In this document: piece after piece, positions 28,906 through 38,007 of the stretch
How positions within the stretch are numbered: the first letter of the stretch is position 1
Layout: the number at the start of each line of letters is the position of its first letter
Assembly (NCBI RefSeq): GCF_018596315.1
Contig: NZ_JAHEAG010000001.1
Span: forward strand, 843,504 to 907,503
Direction: 5' to 3'
Origin: Bradyrhizobium sp. SRL28
GTDB lineage: Bacteria; Pseudomonadota; Alphaproteobacteria; Rhizobiales; Xanthobacteraceae
DNA: 64,000 nt
Position numbers and translations under genes: made by a program
Notes under the pieces: model-generated
Database searches by the model: none
Told to the model about the DNA's origin: nothing
Seen by the model: only the letters and a program-made list of their open reading frames with translations

Positions 28906-29576
28906 GCGAGATATATCCGCTCATACAGCACGCGCAGAATTCCTGCGGTCGCGCCCCAGATGTAACGCTCGGCGAACGGCATGGCGTAGTAGGAGCGCTC
29001 CATGCCGCGGAATTCCTTGGAATGGATCTGATGGTTCTCGGGATTCATCAGGAACGCCAGCGGCACCTCGAAGGCGTCGACCACCTCGCCTTCGTTGATC
29101 GTCAGCTTGAAGCCGGGCTTGACGCGCGCCACCGTCGGCAGGATGCGAAACCCGAACGCGGTTCCATAGAGGTCGAGATAGCCGATCGGCTCGATGAAGT
29201 CGCGCTTGAGGCCGACTTCCTCCTCCGCTTCGCGCAAGGCGGCGTCGAGCGGCGAGGCATCGGTCGCGTCGATCTTGCCGCCGGGAAAGGAAATCTGGCC
29301 GGCGTGGCTGGACAGATGCGGCGAGCGCTGCGTCAGCAACACGGTCGGCTCGCGGTGATCGACCACCGGGATCAGCACGGCCGCCGGGCGCACCGGCTGC
29401 TCGAGCGCCACGATCTCGAGCATGCGGTCGTTGCCCGCATCGCCGGTTTTCGGAATGATGTTGGGATCGATCAGGCCGGGCGGCACGTCGAAGTTCAGCC
29501 GAGCCTGGCTCCGCGTGAAAAACTCGGCCGAGGTGATCGGCGCCGCTTCCATCTTTTTCAGCATCGGCTCGTTCAA
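28902..29576 (-). CDS. CoA pyrophosphatase (Nudix, NudL-like)
   Basis: A 224-residue Nudix hydrolase. The CoA-specific signature LTQRSPHLSSHAGQISFPGG directly precedes the Nudix box GGKIDATD...REAEEEVGL. It should split CoA into 3',5'-ADP and phosphopantetheine. It overlaps the DUF1285 gene upstream and the small membrane protein gene downstream by four bases each, so expression is coupled. Confidence 0.92.
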   Translation of the reverse strand: MNEPMLKKMEAAPITSAEFFTRSQARLNFDVPPGLIDPNIIPKTGDAGNDRMLEIVALEQPVRPAAVLIPVVDHREPTVLLTQRSPHLSSHAGQISFPGGKIDATDASPLDAALREAEEEVGLKRDFIEPIGYLDLYGTAFGFRILPTVARVKPGFKLTINEGEVVDAFEVPLAFLMNPENHQIHSKEFRGMERSYYAMPFAERYIWGATAGILRVLYERIYLA

Positions 29577-30184
29577 ACCGCGTCCCTCACCTGCTTCGCG
29601 TCCGCCATCGTAAAGAACTCGCCACCGGACTCGATGCCGAACATCGGCTGACCATCGACCACCCGCTCTTCCCCCATGTCAACCAGATCGTAATAGAGCG
29701 CGCGCGTTACTTTCGCCCAAAGGTCGGCGCGGACATGCAGGTAAGGCGTCAGCCCGCCGTCGGCGGCCATCTCGAACCGCAGGCGATGAGCAGAATCGCA
29801 TGGCACCCAGTCGTCGACGTTGGTGCGAAAGCGCAGCAGCCGGCCGCGATCGCCAGCCTCGTTTTGCATCTCCACCGCCATGAACGGCGCATCGTCGACG
29901 CGAATGCCCACCTTCTCGACCGGGGTCACGAGAAAGTGCTTGCCGTCCTCGCGCTTGAGAATGGTCGAAAACAGCCGCACCAGCGCCGGCCGTCCGATGG
30001 GCGTGCCCATGTAGAACCAAGTACCGTCACTGGCGATTCGCATGTCGAGATCGCCGCAGAACGGCGGATTCCACAGATGGACCGGAGGCAGCCCCTTCCC
30101 GGCCGGGGCGGCATTGGCGGCTTCCCTCGCAGCGACAGTTAGTCCTTCGAGGCCCTGAGCGCCGGTTTGCCCTTGCTTCGCCAT
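29573..30184 (-). CDS. DUF1285 protein
   Basis: A 203-residue protein with the DUF1285 pattern VHLWNPPFCGDLDMRIASDGTWFYMGTPIGR, followed by VRLFSTILKREDGKHFLVTPVEKVGIRVDDAPF. Structures of the family show a PH-like plus a second beta domain. Function is unknown, though a regulatory ligand-binding role has been suggested for homologues. I chose the ATG at 30184 over a start 16 codons upstream (at 30232) because the domain begins well after it. It is first gene of the overlapping set that runs to the TSUP gene. Confidence 0.85.
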   Translation of the reverse strand: MAKQGQTGAQGLEGLTVAAREAANAAPAGKGLPPVHLWNPPFCGDLDMRIASDGTWFYMGTPIGRPALVRLFSTILKREDGKHFLVTPVEKVGIRVDDAPFMAVEMQNEAGDRGRLLRFRTNVDDWVPCDSAHRLRFEMAADGGLTPYLHVRADLWAKVTRALYYDLVDMGEERVVDGQPMFGIESGGEFFTMADAKQVRDAV

Positions 30185-30447
30185 TGTTTGCCCTGACTCT
30201 AGCACTCGATCGATCTGGCACGATTGGTGCACGTATACCGAGATATGTGTTCCCGACGATTTGCGTCCGTACTAATGCGGATCAAGTCGCCACATCGTGA
30301 TGCCGTTCATACCCCGAAATACCGATAATGTGGGGATAGTTTAATTCAACGAATACATGGCCTTTGCACAGGTTTAGCATGAGGTTCGTGGCATGACGAC
30401 GCAACCAGCGGTGTCATGAAGCGGTTATACGGTTGAAGGAGAAAGAC

Positions 30448-31449
30448 ATGGCGAGTGCAGACGGTGTCGAGAAACTCGAGGACGCGGTCGTCCGGTCGGC
30501 GGAGCAGGTCGCCGGCCAGATCCGCGCCGCGAAGGAAGCCATCTCCACCGTCATCTTCGGCCAGGACCGGGTGATCGAAAACACCCTGGTGACGATCCTG
30601 TCGGGCGGTCATGCGCTGCTGATCGGAGTGCCCGGCCTCGCCAAGACCAAACTGGTCGAAACGCTGGGCATCACGCTCGGGCTGGACGCCAAGCGCATCC
30701 AGTTTACGCCGGACCTGATGCCCTCGGATATTCTGGGCGCCGAGGTGCTGGACGAGAGCAATTCCGGCAAGCGGTCGTTCCGTTTCATCTCCGGACCGGT
30801 GTTCGCGCAGCTGCTGATGGCCGACGAAATCAACCGCGCCAGCCCGCGTACGCAATCGGCGCTGCTGCAAGCCATGCAGGAACAGCACATCACCGTTGCA
30901 GGCGCGCGGCATGACCTCCCGAAACCGTTCCACGTGCTCGCCACGCAAAACCCGCTGGAGCAGGAAGGCACCTATCCGCTGCCCGAGGCGCAGCTCGACC
31001 GCTTCCTGATGGAGATTGACGTCGATTATCCCGACCGCGATGCCGAACGCCGCATCCTGTTCGAGACGACAGGCGCGGAAGAGACGCTCGCCAAGGCCTC
31101 GATGAACGCGGAAATCCTGATCGCGGCGCAACGGCTGGTGCGGCGCCTGCCGGTCGGCGACAGCGTCGTCGAGGCGATCCTGTCGCTGGTGCGCGCCGCG
31201 CGCCCGAGTTCCGAAGACGGCGGCGACAAGCTGATCGCCTGGGGGCCAGGCCCCCGCGCCAGCCAGTCGCTGATGCTGGCGGTCCGCGCCCGCGCATTGC
31301 TCGACGGCCGCCTCGCGCCCTCGATCGACGACGTGCTGGATCTCGCCGAACCCATCCTCAAGCACCGCATGGCGCTGACGTTCTCGGCGCGCGCGGAAGG
31401 CCGCACCATTCCCGACGTAATCAGACAATTGAAGACGCGGATCGGTTGA
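30448..31449 (+). CDS. MoxR family AAA+ ATPase
   Basis: A 333-residue AAA+ ATPase. Walker A GVPGLAKT is at 60-67 and Walker B LLMADEINR has D126/E127. Sensor region ATQNPLEQEGTYPLPEAQLDRF follows, with a helical lid at the C-terminus. MoxR proteins act as chaperones that mature partner proteins, often with metal sites or vWA domains. AAGGAG at 30436-30441 supports the ATG at 30448 over an in-frame TTG at 30433. It is first gene of a four-gene operon with DUF58, DUF4159 and a large membrane protein, and overlaps DUF58 by one base. Confidence 0.93.
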   Translation: MASADGVEKLEDAVVRSAEQVAGQIRAAKEAISTVIFGQDRVIENTLVTILSGGHALLIGVPGLAKTKLVETLGITLGLDAKRIQFTPDLMPSDILGAEVLDESNSGKRSFRFISGPVFAQLLMADEINRASPRTQSALLQAMQEQHITVAGARHDLPKPFHVLATQNPLEQEGTYPLPEAQLDRFLMEIDVDYPDRDAERRILFETTGAEETLAKASMNAEILIAAQRLVRRLPVGDSVVEAILSLVRAARPSSEDGGDKLIAWGPGPRASQSLMLAVRARALLDGRLAPSIDDVLDLAEPILKHRMALTFSARAEGRTIPDVIRQLKTRIG

Positions 31450-32393
31450 TGGCCGCAGAGACCAGCCACGGGACCAGGGAGATTTTAGCAATCCGACGTG
31501 CCGATGGCGAAAGCCGAACGCTCGCCGCATCGCTGCCCCGTCTCGTGCTCGAAGCCCGCCGTATCGCAGCCAACGTCATCCATGGCCTGCATGGCAGACG
31601 CCGCGCCGGCGCCGGCGAGAGCTTTTGGCAATATCGCCGCTTCGTCTCCGGCGAGCCGTCGCAGAACGTCGACTGGCGGCGCTCGGCGCGCGACGATCAT
31701 CTCTATGTGCGCGAGCAGGAATGGGAGGCCGCCCATACCGTCTGGCTGTGGCCCGACCGCTCGCCGTCGATGGTGTTTGCATCCAAAGGTGCGCGCGACT
31801 CTAAGCTGGAGCGCGGGCTGATCGTTACGTTTGCGCTCGCCGAACTGCTGGTTTCGGGCGGCGAACGCGTCGGCATTCCCGGCCTGATGAACCCGACCGC
31901 AAGCCGCAACGTGATCGACAAGATGGCGCAGGCGATGCTGCACGACGATGCGGCGCGCGCGAGCCTGCCGCCGTCCTTTGTCCCGTCGGCGCTGGCCGAA
32001 ATTGTCGTGCTGTCGGATTTCTGGTCGCCGATGAGCGAGATCAGGACGATGCTCGCGGGGCTTTCGGCCTCCGGCGCCCACGGTTCTCTGATCCAGGTCG
32101 TCGATCCCGCCGAAGAAACCTTTCCCTACGCCGGCCGGGTCGAATTCGTCGAGCCGGAAGGCTTCGGCGTCATCACCGCCGGCCGCGCCGAGAGCTGGGC
32201 CAGCGACTATGTCGCGCGCGTAGCACTGCATCGCGACGAGATCCGCAGCGAGACCAACAAGCTCGACTGGTTGTTCTCGACCCACACCACCAGCCGTTCC
32301 GCCGCCGAGCTCCTGCTGTTCCTGCATTCGGGCATGATGGTAGCCAAGGGAAGCGCGCGCGGCTCAACCGTCAAAGCGGGGCGAAGCGCATGA
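31449..32393 (+). CDS. DUF58 protein
   Basis: A 314-residue DUF58 protein. The family signature GESFWQYRRFVSGEPSQNVDWRRSARDDHLYVREQEWE lies near 58-95. A vWA-like region follows, with DRSPSM as a degenerate MIDAS-type D-x-S-x-S. DUF58 proteins are the usual partners of MoxR ATPases. The ATG at 31449 shares a base with the MoxR stop (TGATG), and the last four bases overlap the next start. It may act as adaptor between the ATPase and the membrane proteins encoded downstream. Confidence 0.9.
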   Translation: MAAETSHGTREILAIRRADGESRTLAASLPRLVLEARRIAANVIHGLHGRRRAGAGESFWQYRRFVSGEPSQNVDWRRSARDDHLYVREQEWEAAHTVWLWPDRSPSMVFASKGARDSKLERGLIVTFALAELLVSGGERVGIPGLMNPTASRNVIDKMAQAMLHDDAARASLPPSFVPSALAEIVVLSDFWSPMSEIRTMLAGLSASGAHGSLIQVVDPAEETFPYAGRVEFVEPEGFGVITAGRAESWASDYVARVALHRDEIRSETNKLDWLFSTHTTSRSAAELLLFLHSGMMVAKGSARGSTVKAGRSA

Positions 32394-35203
32394 TCGCGGG
32401 TCTCCCCCTCACCTTCGCCCAACCGCTGCTGCTGCTGGGCCTGTTGAGCCTGCCGGTGTTGTGGTGGCTGCTGCGCGTCATGCCGCCGCGACCGAGGCGG
32501 ATCGAGTTTCCGCCGACGCGGCTATTGTTCGATATCCGACCGAAGGAAGAAACCCCGTCGCGGACGCCGTGGTGGTTGACCCTGCTACGCCTCGCAGCCG
32601 CGGCACTGGTCATCCTTGCCGCCGCAGGCCCGATCTGGAATCCGCAGACCGGGGTCGGCGGCAGCAACGCGCCATTGGTGATCCTGCTCGACGACGGCTG
32701 GAGCGCGGCTGCAAGCTGGGACACCCGCGTCAAGGCCGCGGACGAACTGATCGCCAACGCCGACAACGACCGCCGCGGCGTTGCACTGGTTCCGCTTTCC
32801 GAGACCACGCGCGACATCACGCTGATGCCGGCCGGCACCGCGCGGGTCGCGCTGCGTCAGATTGCGCCAAAGCCCTATTCGGTCGATCGCGTCGACACAC
32901 TTGGCTCGCTCGACCGCTTCCTGAAGAGCACCGGAGATGCCGAGATCGCGTGGCTGTCCGACGGCGTCGATACCGGGCGCGGTAGTGAGTTTGTCGAAAA
33001 TCTCGGCAAGACCGTCGGCGACCGCAAGCTGACGGTGTTCGAGGGCGGCGCGGCCCCGGCGCAGGCGCTGGTCGCCGCTGAAAACGCCGCGGCGAAGATG
33101 ACGGTCAAGGTGCTGCGCACCACCGGCGGCGTCGCTGCCGGCGTGGTTCGCGCGATCGACGCCAAGGGCTCGCCGATCGGCGAGGCGCGCTACGCGTTTG
33201 GCATGCAGGATCGCGAGAGCGAAGCGGCGTTCGATCTGCCCGTCGAACTGCGCAACGACATTTCGCGGCTGGAAATATCGGGCGAACGATCGGCCGGCGC
33301 GGTGCAATTGCTCGACAAGCGCTGGCGGCGGCGCGCCGTCGGCGTCGTCACCGGCGCGACCAGCGATACCGCCCAGCCACTCTTGGCGTCGACCTTCTAT
33401 CTCACCCGCGCCTTGTCGCCATTCGCCGACGTGCGCCTGGGCGACCGCGGCGCGGCGCAACAGGTGATCGCGCAATTCCTCGATCAGCGGTTGCCGATGA
33501 TCGTACTTGCCGATGTCGGCACGCTGTCGCCGGAAATCCGCGAGCGGCTGAACGCATGGATCGACCAGGGCGGCGTGCTGGTGCGTTTCGCAGGCCCCCG
33601 TCTGGCGCAGGCCGATGACGATCTGGTGCCGGTGAGACTGCGTCGCGGCGGCCGCATCCTCGGCGGCAGCCTGACCTGGGAAAAGCCGCAGCATCTGGCT
33701 TCCTTCGCTGCCGACGGTCCTTTCGCGGGCCTCACCGTGCCCAAGGACGTCACCGTGAACCGGCAGGTGCTGGCCGAGCCGGATGCAGTGCTCGCAACCA
33801 AGACCTGGGCGTCGCTGGAGGACGGCACGCCGCTGGTGACCGGCGAGCATCGCGGCAGGGGCATTGTCAGCCTGTTCCATATCGGCGCCGACTCGCGCTG
33901 GTCGGACCTGCCGATGTCCGGCAGCTTCGTCGAGATGCTGCGGCGGATGGTCGACATGTCCGGCTACACGTCGAAGCCCGGTGCGGGCGTTGCAAGCGAG
34001 GCGACCAATGTCGAGACCGTGGCGCCGCTGCGCACCCTCGACGGTTTCGGCGCCTTCGGACCGCCGCCCTCGACCGCCAAGCCGATGCCGGCGGATTATC
34101 GCGACCGCGCCACGTCGGATCATCCGCCAGGCTTCTACGGCCCGGCCGATGGCCCGATCGCGGTCAACACGCTGGCCTCGGCCGATCGCATTGCGCCGCT
34201 CGATACATCCTCCCTGCGCGCGCAGCGTGCCAGCTACACCAACGCCGAACCGCGCGATTTGCGCGGCATCCTGCTGTCGTCGTCGCTGGCGCTGTTCCTG
34301 ATCGACGCGGTCGTGGTCGCGATGCTGGGCGCGGGCCTTGCCGCGTTGTGGCGGCGGCGCACGGCGGCTGCCAGCATTGTGCTGGCCCTGATCCTGTCCG
34401 CGACCTCGATTGCGCCTTCACCGACGCGAGCCCAGGGCAACGATGAATTCGCCATCAAGTCGGTGTCGCAGACGCGCCTTGCCTATGTCGTCACCGGAAA
34501 TGCCGACGTCGATTCGATCGTCAAGGCCGGCATGGCGGGACTGACACTGTTCCTGGCGCAGCGCACGGCGCTGGAGGCCGGCGATCCCGTCGGCGTCGAT
34601 CCCGCGCGCGATGAACTGGCGTTCTTCCCGCTGATCTACTGGCCGGTGGTGCCAGGCGCGCCGAAGCCGCCGCAGGATGCCATCAACCGCATCGACGCTT
34701 ATATGAAACAGGGCGGCACGGTGCTGTTCGATACCCGCGACGCCATCGAGGCGCCGCCCGGCGAGAACGGCGCGTCGCAGACGCCGGGCATGCGCTCCTT
34801 GCGCGAAATTCTCTCCTCCCTCGACGTGCCTGAACTGGAGCCGGTTCCGCGCGAGCACGTGCTGACCAAGACGTTTTACCTGCTGCGCGACTTCCCCGGC
34901 CGCTTCAACACGGGCCAGACCTGGGTCGAAACCTTGCCGCGTGAGGATGACGACGATGCAGCCTCGCGCCCGGCTCGCGGCGGCGACGGCGTCTCGCCCA
35001 TCATCATCACCTCGAACGATCTGGCCGGCGCCTGGGCGCATCGCCCGGACGGGCAGCCGATGCTGCCGCTGACCCCGGGCGAGCCGCGCCAGCGCGAATT
35101 CGCGTTCCGCTCCGGCGTCAACATCGTGATGTACACGCTGACCGGCAACTACAAGGCCGATCAGGTGCACGCGCCGGCCCTGATCGAGCGGTTGGGGCAA
35201 TAG
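32390..35203 (+). CDS. BatA-like N-terminal / DUF4159 membrane protein
   Basis: A 937-residue protein. The N-terminus (LLLLGLLSLPVLWWLLRVMPPRPRRIEFP, about 11-40) and a second helix near 62-80 match the aerotolerance/BatA N-terminal domain. A long vWA- and glutamine-amidotransferase-like region follows. Membrane segments lie around 626-680, ending in an alanine-rich signal-like stretch. The C-terminal ~240 residues are DUF4159 (DELAFFPLIYWPVVPG, MKQGGTVLFDTRDA). The topology suggests two periplasmic or cytosolic sensor domains tied to the membrane. It is coupled to DUF58 by ATGA and to the next gene by a 3-base gap. Confidence 0.85.
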   Translation: MIAGLPLTFAQPLLLLGLLSLPVLWWLLRVMPPRPRRIEFPPTRLLFDIRPKEETPSRTPWWLTLLRLAAAALVILAAAGPIWNPQTGVGGSNAPLVILLDDGWSAAASWDTRVKAADELIANADNDRRGVALVPLSETTRDITLMPAGTARVALRQIAPKPYSVDRVDTLGSLDRFLKSTGDAEIAWLSDGVDTGRGSEFVENLGKTVGDRKLTVFEGGAAPAQALVAAENAAAKMTVKVLRTTGGVAAGVVRAIDAKGSPIGEARYAFGMQDRESEAAFDLPVELRNDISRLEISGERSAGAVQLLDKRWRRRAVGVVTGATSDTAQPLLASTFYLTRALSPFADVRLGDRGAAQQVIAQFLDQRLPMIVLADVGTLSPEIRERLNAWIDQGGVLVRFAGPRLAQADDDLVPVRLRRGGRILGGSLTWEKPQHLASFAADGPFAGLTVPKDVTVNRQVLAEPDAVLATKTWASLEDGTPLVTGEHRGRGIVSLFHIGADSRWSDLPMSGSFVEMLRRMVDMSGYTSKPGAGVASEATNVETVAPLRTLDGFGAFGPPPSTAKPMPADYRDRATSDHPPGFYGPADGPIAVNTLASADRIAPLDTSSLRAQRASYTNAEPRDLRGILLSSSLALFLIDAVVVAMLGAGLAALWRRRTAAASIVLALILSATSIAPSPTRAQGNDEFAIKSVSQTRLAYVVTGNADVDSIVKAGMAGLTLFLAQRTALEAGDPVGVDPARDELAFFPLIYWPVVPGAPKPPQDAINRIDAYMKQGGTVLFDTRDAIEAPPGENGASQTPGMRSLREILSSLDVPELEPVPREHVLTKTFYLLRDFPGRFNTGQTWVETLPREDDDDAASRPARGGDGVSPIIITSNDLAGAWAHRPDGQPMLPLTPGEPRQREFAFRSGVNIVMYTLTGNYKADQVHAPALIERLGQ

Positions 35204-35206
35204 AGC

Positions 35207-37270
35207 ATGCAGTACGGCATCGCGTTCACCCCCCTCGTTCCGACACTCGTGCTGTGGATCGCGCTGGCCGCGATCGTTGCGATCGCGGCGCTGTTGCTGC
35301 TCGGGCGCTCGCGCGGTGCCGCCGTGCGCGTCGCGGCGCTGGCGCTGATCCTGCTGGCGCTCGCCAACCCCTCCTTCACGCGCGAGGACCGCGAGCCTCT
35401 GTCCTCGGTCGCCGCCGTCGTGATCGACAAGAGCCCGAGCCAGAACTTTGGCACGCGCAACCAAGAGACGGCCAAGGCGCAGGAGGCGCTGGTCGATACG
35501 CTGAAGAAGATCAAGGGGCTGGAAGTGCGCGTCGTCGAGGCCGGACAGGCCGACGGCGAAACCGACGGCACCAAACTGTTCGGCGCACTGTCCTCGGCAC
35601 TGTCGGACGTTCCTGTCGATCGCGTCGCCGGCGCGTTCCTGATCACGGATGGCCGGGTGCATGACATTCCCGCCAATGCCGCCGCCCTCGGCTTCCAGGC
35701 GCCGGTGCACGCGCTCGTCACCGGGCGCAAGGACGAGCGCGACCGCCGCATCGCGATTTCGGCCGCGCCGCGTTTCGGCATCGTCGGACAGCCCCAGACC
35801 ATCACCTACCGGCTCGACGACCAGGGCGTGAGCGGCCAGCGCGCCAAGATCGTGGTGCGCCGCGACGGCGAGGTGATCAACGAGCGCACGCTCTCGAGCG
35901 GCCAGACCGCCAATGTCGAGGTCGACATCAAGCACGCCGGCTCGAACATCGTCGAGATCGAGGCCTCGCCGCTCGAGAACGAACTGACGCTGGTGAACAA
36001 TCGCGCCGTGGTCGCGATCGAAGGCGTGCGCGACAAGCTCCGCGTGCTGCTGGTATCGGGCGAGCCGCATTCCGGCGAGCGCACCTGGCGCAATCTGCTG
36101 AAGTCCGACGCCAGCATCGACCTCGTGCATTTTACGATTTTGCGCCCGCCGGAGAAGCAGGACGGCACGCCGATCAACGAATTGTCGCTGATCGCGTTTC
36201 CGACGCGCGAATTGTTCCAGCAGAAGATCAACGAATTCCAGTTGATCATCTTCGACCGCTACGCCCGCCAGGGCGTGCTGCCGATCGCCTATTTCGACAA
36301 CATCGCGCGCTATGTCCGCGCCGGCGGCGCGGTGCTGGTGTCGGCCGGCCCCGATTACGCCTCCACCACCAGCATCTGGCGCACGCCCTTGGATACGGTG
36401 CTGCCGGCAGAACCGGTCGGCGTCACCGAAAAACCGTTCTATGCGCACTTAAGCGACGCCGGCAAACGCCATCCGGTGACGCGCGGCCTCGAAGGCTCCG
36501 CCAGCGAGCCGCCGCGCTGGAGCCGCTTCTTCCGCACCGTGGATACGCGCAACGCGATCGGCGCACCCGTGATGACCGGCGCCGACGGCAAGCCTCTGCT
36601 GTTGCTGTCGCGCTTCGGTGAAGGCCGCGTCGCGCTGCTGTTGTCGGACCACATCTGGCTGTGGGCGCGCGGCTTTGAAGGCGGCGGTCCGCATCTGGAT
36701 CTGCTGCGGCGGACGTCGCACTGGCTGATGAAGCAGCCTGATCTGGACGAAGAGGCGCTGCGCCTGCAGATCCAGGGCAAGGACCTCGTGGTGCTGCGCC
36801 AGACCATGGCCGACAACGTGCCGCCGGTGACCGTGACGTCGCCGAGCGGCGCCACCAAGGAACTTACGCTGACCGCAAGCGACCCCGGCACTTGGCGCTC
36901 CACCCTTCCCGCCAACGAACTCGGGCTATGGCAGGCAACCGATGGCGCGCTGAAAGCCCTGATCAATGTCGGGCCGACCAACCCGAAGGAATTTTCGGAA
37001 GTCACCTCCACCACCGAAATGCTGAAGCCGCTGGCGCAGGCCACCGGCGGCGATTCGCGCCGCGTGGTCGACGGCACCAGCGTCGACCTGCCCCGCGTGG
37101 TCCCGGTGCGCGCCTCCGGCATCTTCCATGGCGATGGCTGGATGGGCGTGAAGATGCGCGACGCCAGCGTCGTGAAGGGCGTCGGCGTGCTGCCGATGTT
37201 CGCGGGGCTTGTCGGGCTGCTGCTGCTGCTCGGCGCGTTCGCGGCGACCTGGGTGCGCGAGGGGCGGTAA
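35207..37270 (+). CDS. large membrane-anchored protein with GATase-like domain, Bat-type operon
   Basis: A 687-residue protein with two N-terminal membrane helices (about 8-28 and 42-56) and one C-terminal helix (about 662-683). The middle starts with a vWA-like strand (VAAVVIDKSPSQNF). It goes on to a beta-rich region and then a class I glutamine-amidotransferase-like fold (LLVSGEPHSGERTW, YVRAGGAVLVSAGPDY, VALLLSDHIWLWARGFEGGGPHLDLLRRTSHWLMKQPD). No catalytic cysteine is apparent. Homologues in alphaproteobacteria accompany MoxR, DUF58 and DUF4159 genes. Exact function is unknown; it probably completes an envelope complex with the preceding gene. Confidence 0.8.
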   Translation: MQYGIAFTPLVPTLVLWIALAAIVAIAALLLLGRSRGAAVRVAALALILLALANPSFTREDREPLSSVAAVVIDKSPSQNFGTRNQETAKAQEALVDTLKKIKGLEVRVVEAGQADGETDGTKLFGALSSALSDVPVDRVAGAFLITDGRVHDIPANAAALGFQAPVHALVTGRKDERDRRIAISAAPRFGIVGQPQTITYRLDDQGVSGQRAKIVVRRDGEVINERTLSSGQTANVEVDIKHAGSNIVEIEASPLENELTLVNNRAVVAIEGVRDKLRVLLVSGEPHSGERTWRNLLKSDASIDLVHFTILRPPEKQDGTPINELSLIAFPTRELFQQKINEFQLIIFDRYARQGVLPIAYFDNIARYVRAGGAVLVSAGPDYASTTSIWRTPLDTVLPAEPVGVTEKPFYAHLSDAGKRHPVTRGLEGSASEPPRWSRFFRTVDTRNAIGAPVMTGADGKPLLLLSRFGEGRVALLLSDHIWLWARGFEGGGPHLDLLRRTSHWLMKQPDLDEEALRLQIQGKDLVVLRQTMADNVPPVTVTSPSGATKELTLTASDPGTWRSTLPANELGLWQATDGALKALINVGPTNPKEFSEVTSTTEMLKPLAQATGGDSRRVVDGTSVDLPRVVPVRASGIFHGDGWMGVKMRDASVVKGVGVLPMFAGLVGLLLLLGAFAATWVREGR

Positions 37271-37300
37271 GCGCCGCCCGCTGTCGATCTGACGAAGCCC

Positions 37301-37335
37301 GTAGCCCGGATGAAGCGAAGCGCAATCCGGGCTAC
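37301..37335. repeat. short palindromic repeat (GTAGCCCGGAT...ATCCGGGCTAC)
   Basis: Minimal copy: GTAGCCCGGATGAAGCGAAG followed by CGCAATCCGGGCTAC, with complementary ends. It follows the Bat-type operon and may act as its 3' boundary. Confidence 0.8.
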
Positions 37336-37423
37336 GATCTCCCGGCCGTTGCATCAATCACACAATGCTCGCCGTTTCACCGCAGCCGATCAGCGCTGCG
37401 GTTGACATCGTCTGGGCCTTCCG

Positions 37424-37440
37424 ATGTTATAATATAACAT
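37424..37440 (+). promoter_or_regulatory. Zur box
   Basis: Perfect inverted repeat ATGTTATA-A-TATAACAT, matching the alphaproteobacterial Zur consensus as I know it. It covers a TATAAT hexamer at 37428-37433 and lies 46 bases before the GTG of the next gene. A TTGACA at 37402-37407 is 20 bases from that hexamer, somewhat longer than optimal. Zinc-bound Zur would block RNA polymerase here. Confidence 0.88.
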
Positions 37441-37485
37441 TGGGCGGCCAAGGCGCTTGGCCGTTCGGGGAAGGCGTAATTCGTC

Positions 37486-37896
37486 GTGAACTGGTTCCGG
37501 AAGCATCTCAAGCACGGCTCGCGGCTGGCGCTGTTTGCGCTCGCGATCCAGTTTGCGCTGTCCTTCGGGCATTTCCACGGAGAAGTCGCTCGTGCCGCGC
37601 CGGCTGTTCAGGCCGGACTGGCCGATGCGGACCTCGCCATTGCCGCTACCCTGGCCCCGCAAGCTGAGCACTCCGAGGCTGCCCAGCAGCCTTCCAACCA
37701 CGATACCGACCACCAAACCTCTGACTGCGCGCTCTGCGCTGTCCTCTCGCTGGCCAACAATTTCCTGTTCGCAACACCGCCGCTGCTGGAGCTGCCGCAG
37801 GCGGTCGAGCTTCTGCACCTCACCACGGGTGCCGAGTTCACGCATCTCGGCTCGCTCCATCCCGCCTTCCAGTCCCGCGCACCTCCCGTCTCCTGA
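37486..37896 (+). CDS. DUF2946-like small exported protein, Zur-controlled
   Basis: A 136-residue protein with an N-terminal hydrophobic signal or anchor (ALFALAIQFALSFGHFHGE). A histidine-containing linker (HSEAA...NHDTDHQTSD) runs into CALC. A hydrophobic segment follows (AVLSLANNFLFATPPLLEL). The spacing of histidines and a C-x-x-C resembles DUF2946 proteins, often found next to TonB receptors. A metal-binding role at the envelope is inferred from the His/Cys content and the Zur box 46 bases upstream. It starts with GTG, with GGGGAAGG about 11 bases before it. The receptor gene follows after 111 bases. Confidence 0.7.
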   Translation: MNWFRKHLKHGSRLALFALAIQFALSFGHFHGEVARAAPAVQAGLADADLAIAATLAPQAEHSEAAQQPSNHDTDHQTSDCALCAVLSLANNFLFATPPLLELPQAVELLHLTTGAEFTHLGSLHPAFQSRAPPVS

Positions 37897-38007
37897 CCTC
37901 GATTGATTGATGCACTTCTCGAGGGGGATCGCCGCGCCACGCGGCCGATCCGCCGAGGGAAAATCGGAATCGATCCGTCGCACACCGACGGGATCAGGAT
38001 CGGGACA

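Noticed and set aside
30350..30400. A sigma-54-like TGGC...TTGCA before moxR
   Set aside because: The two elements are far too close (TGGCCTTTGCA) for the -24/-12 spacing.
34418..36448. A 676-codon minus-strand frame across the DUF4159 and GATase-like genes
   Set aside because: Antisense shadow. Composition is dominated by Arg, Gly and Ala without motifs, and it crosses the boundary of two real genes.
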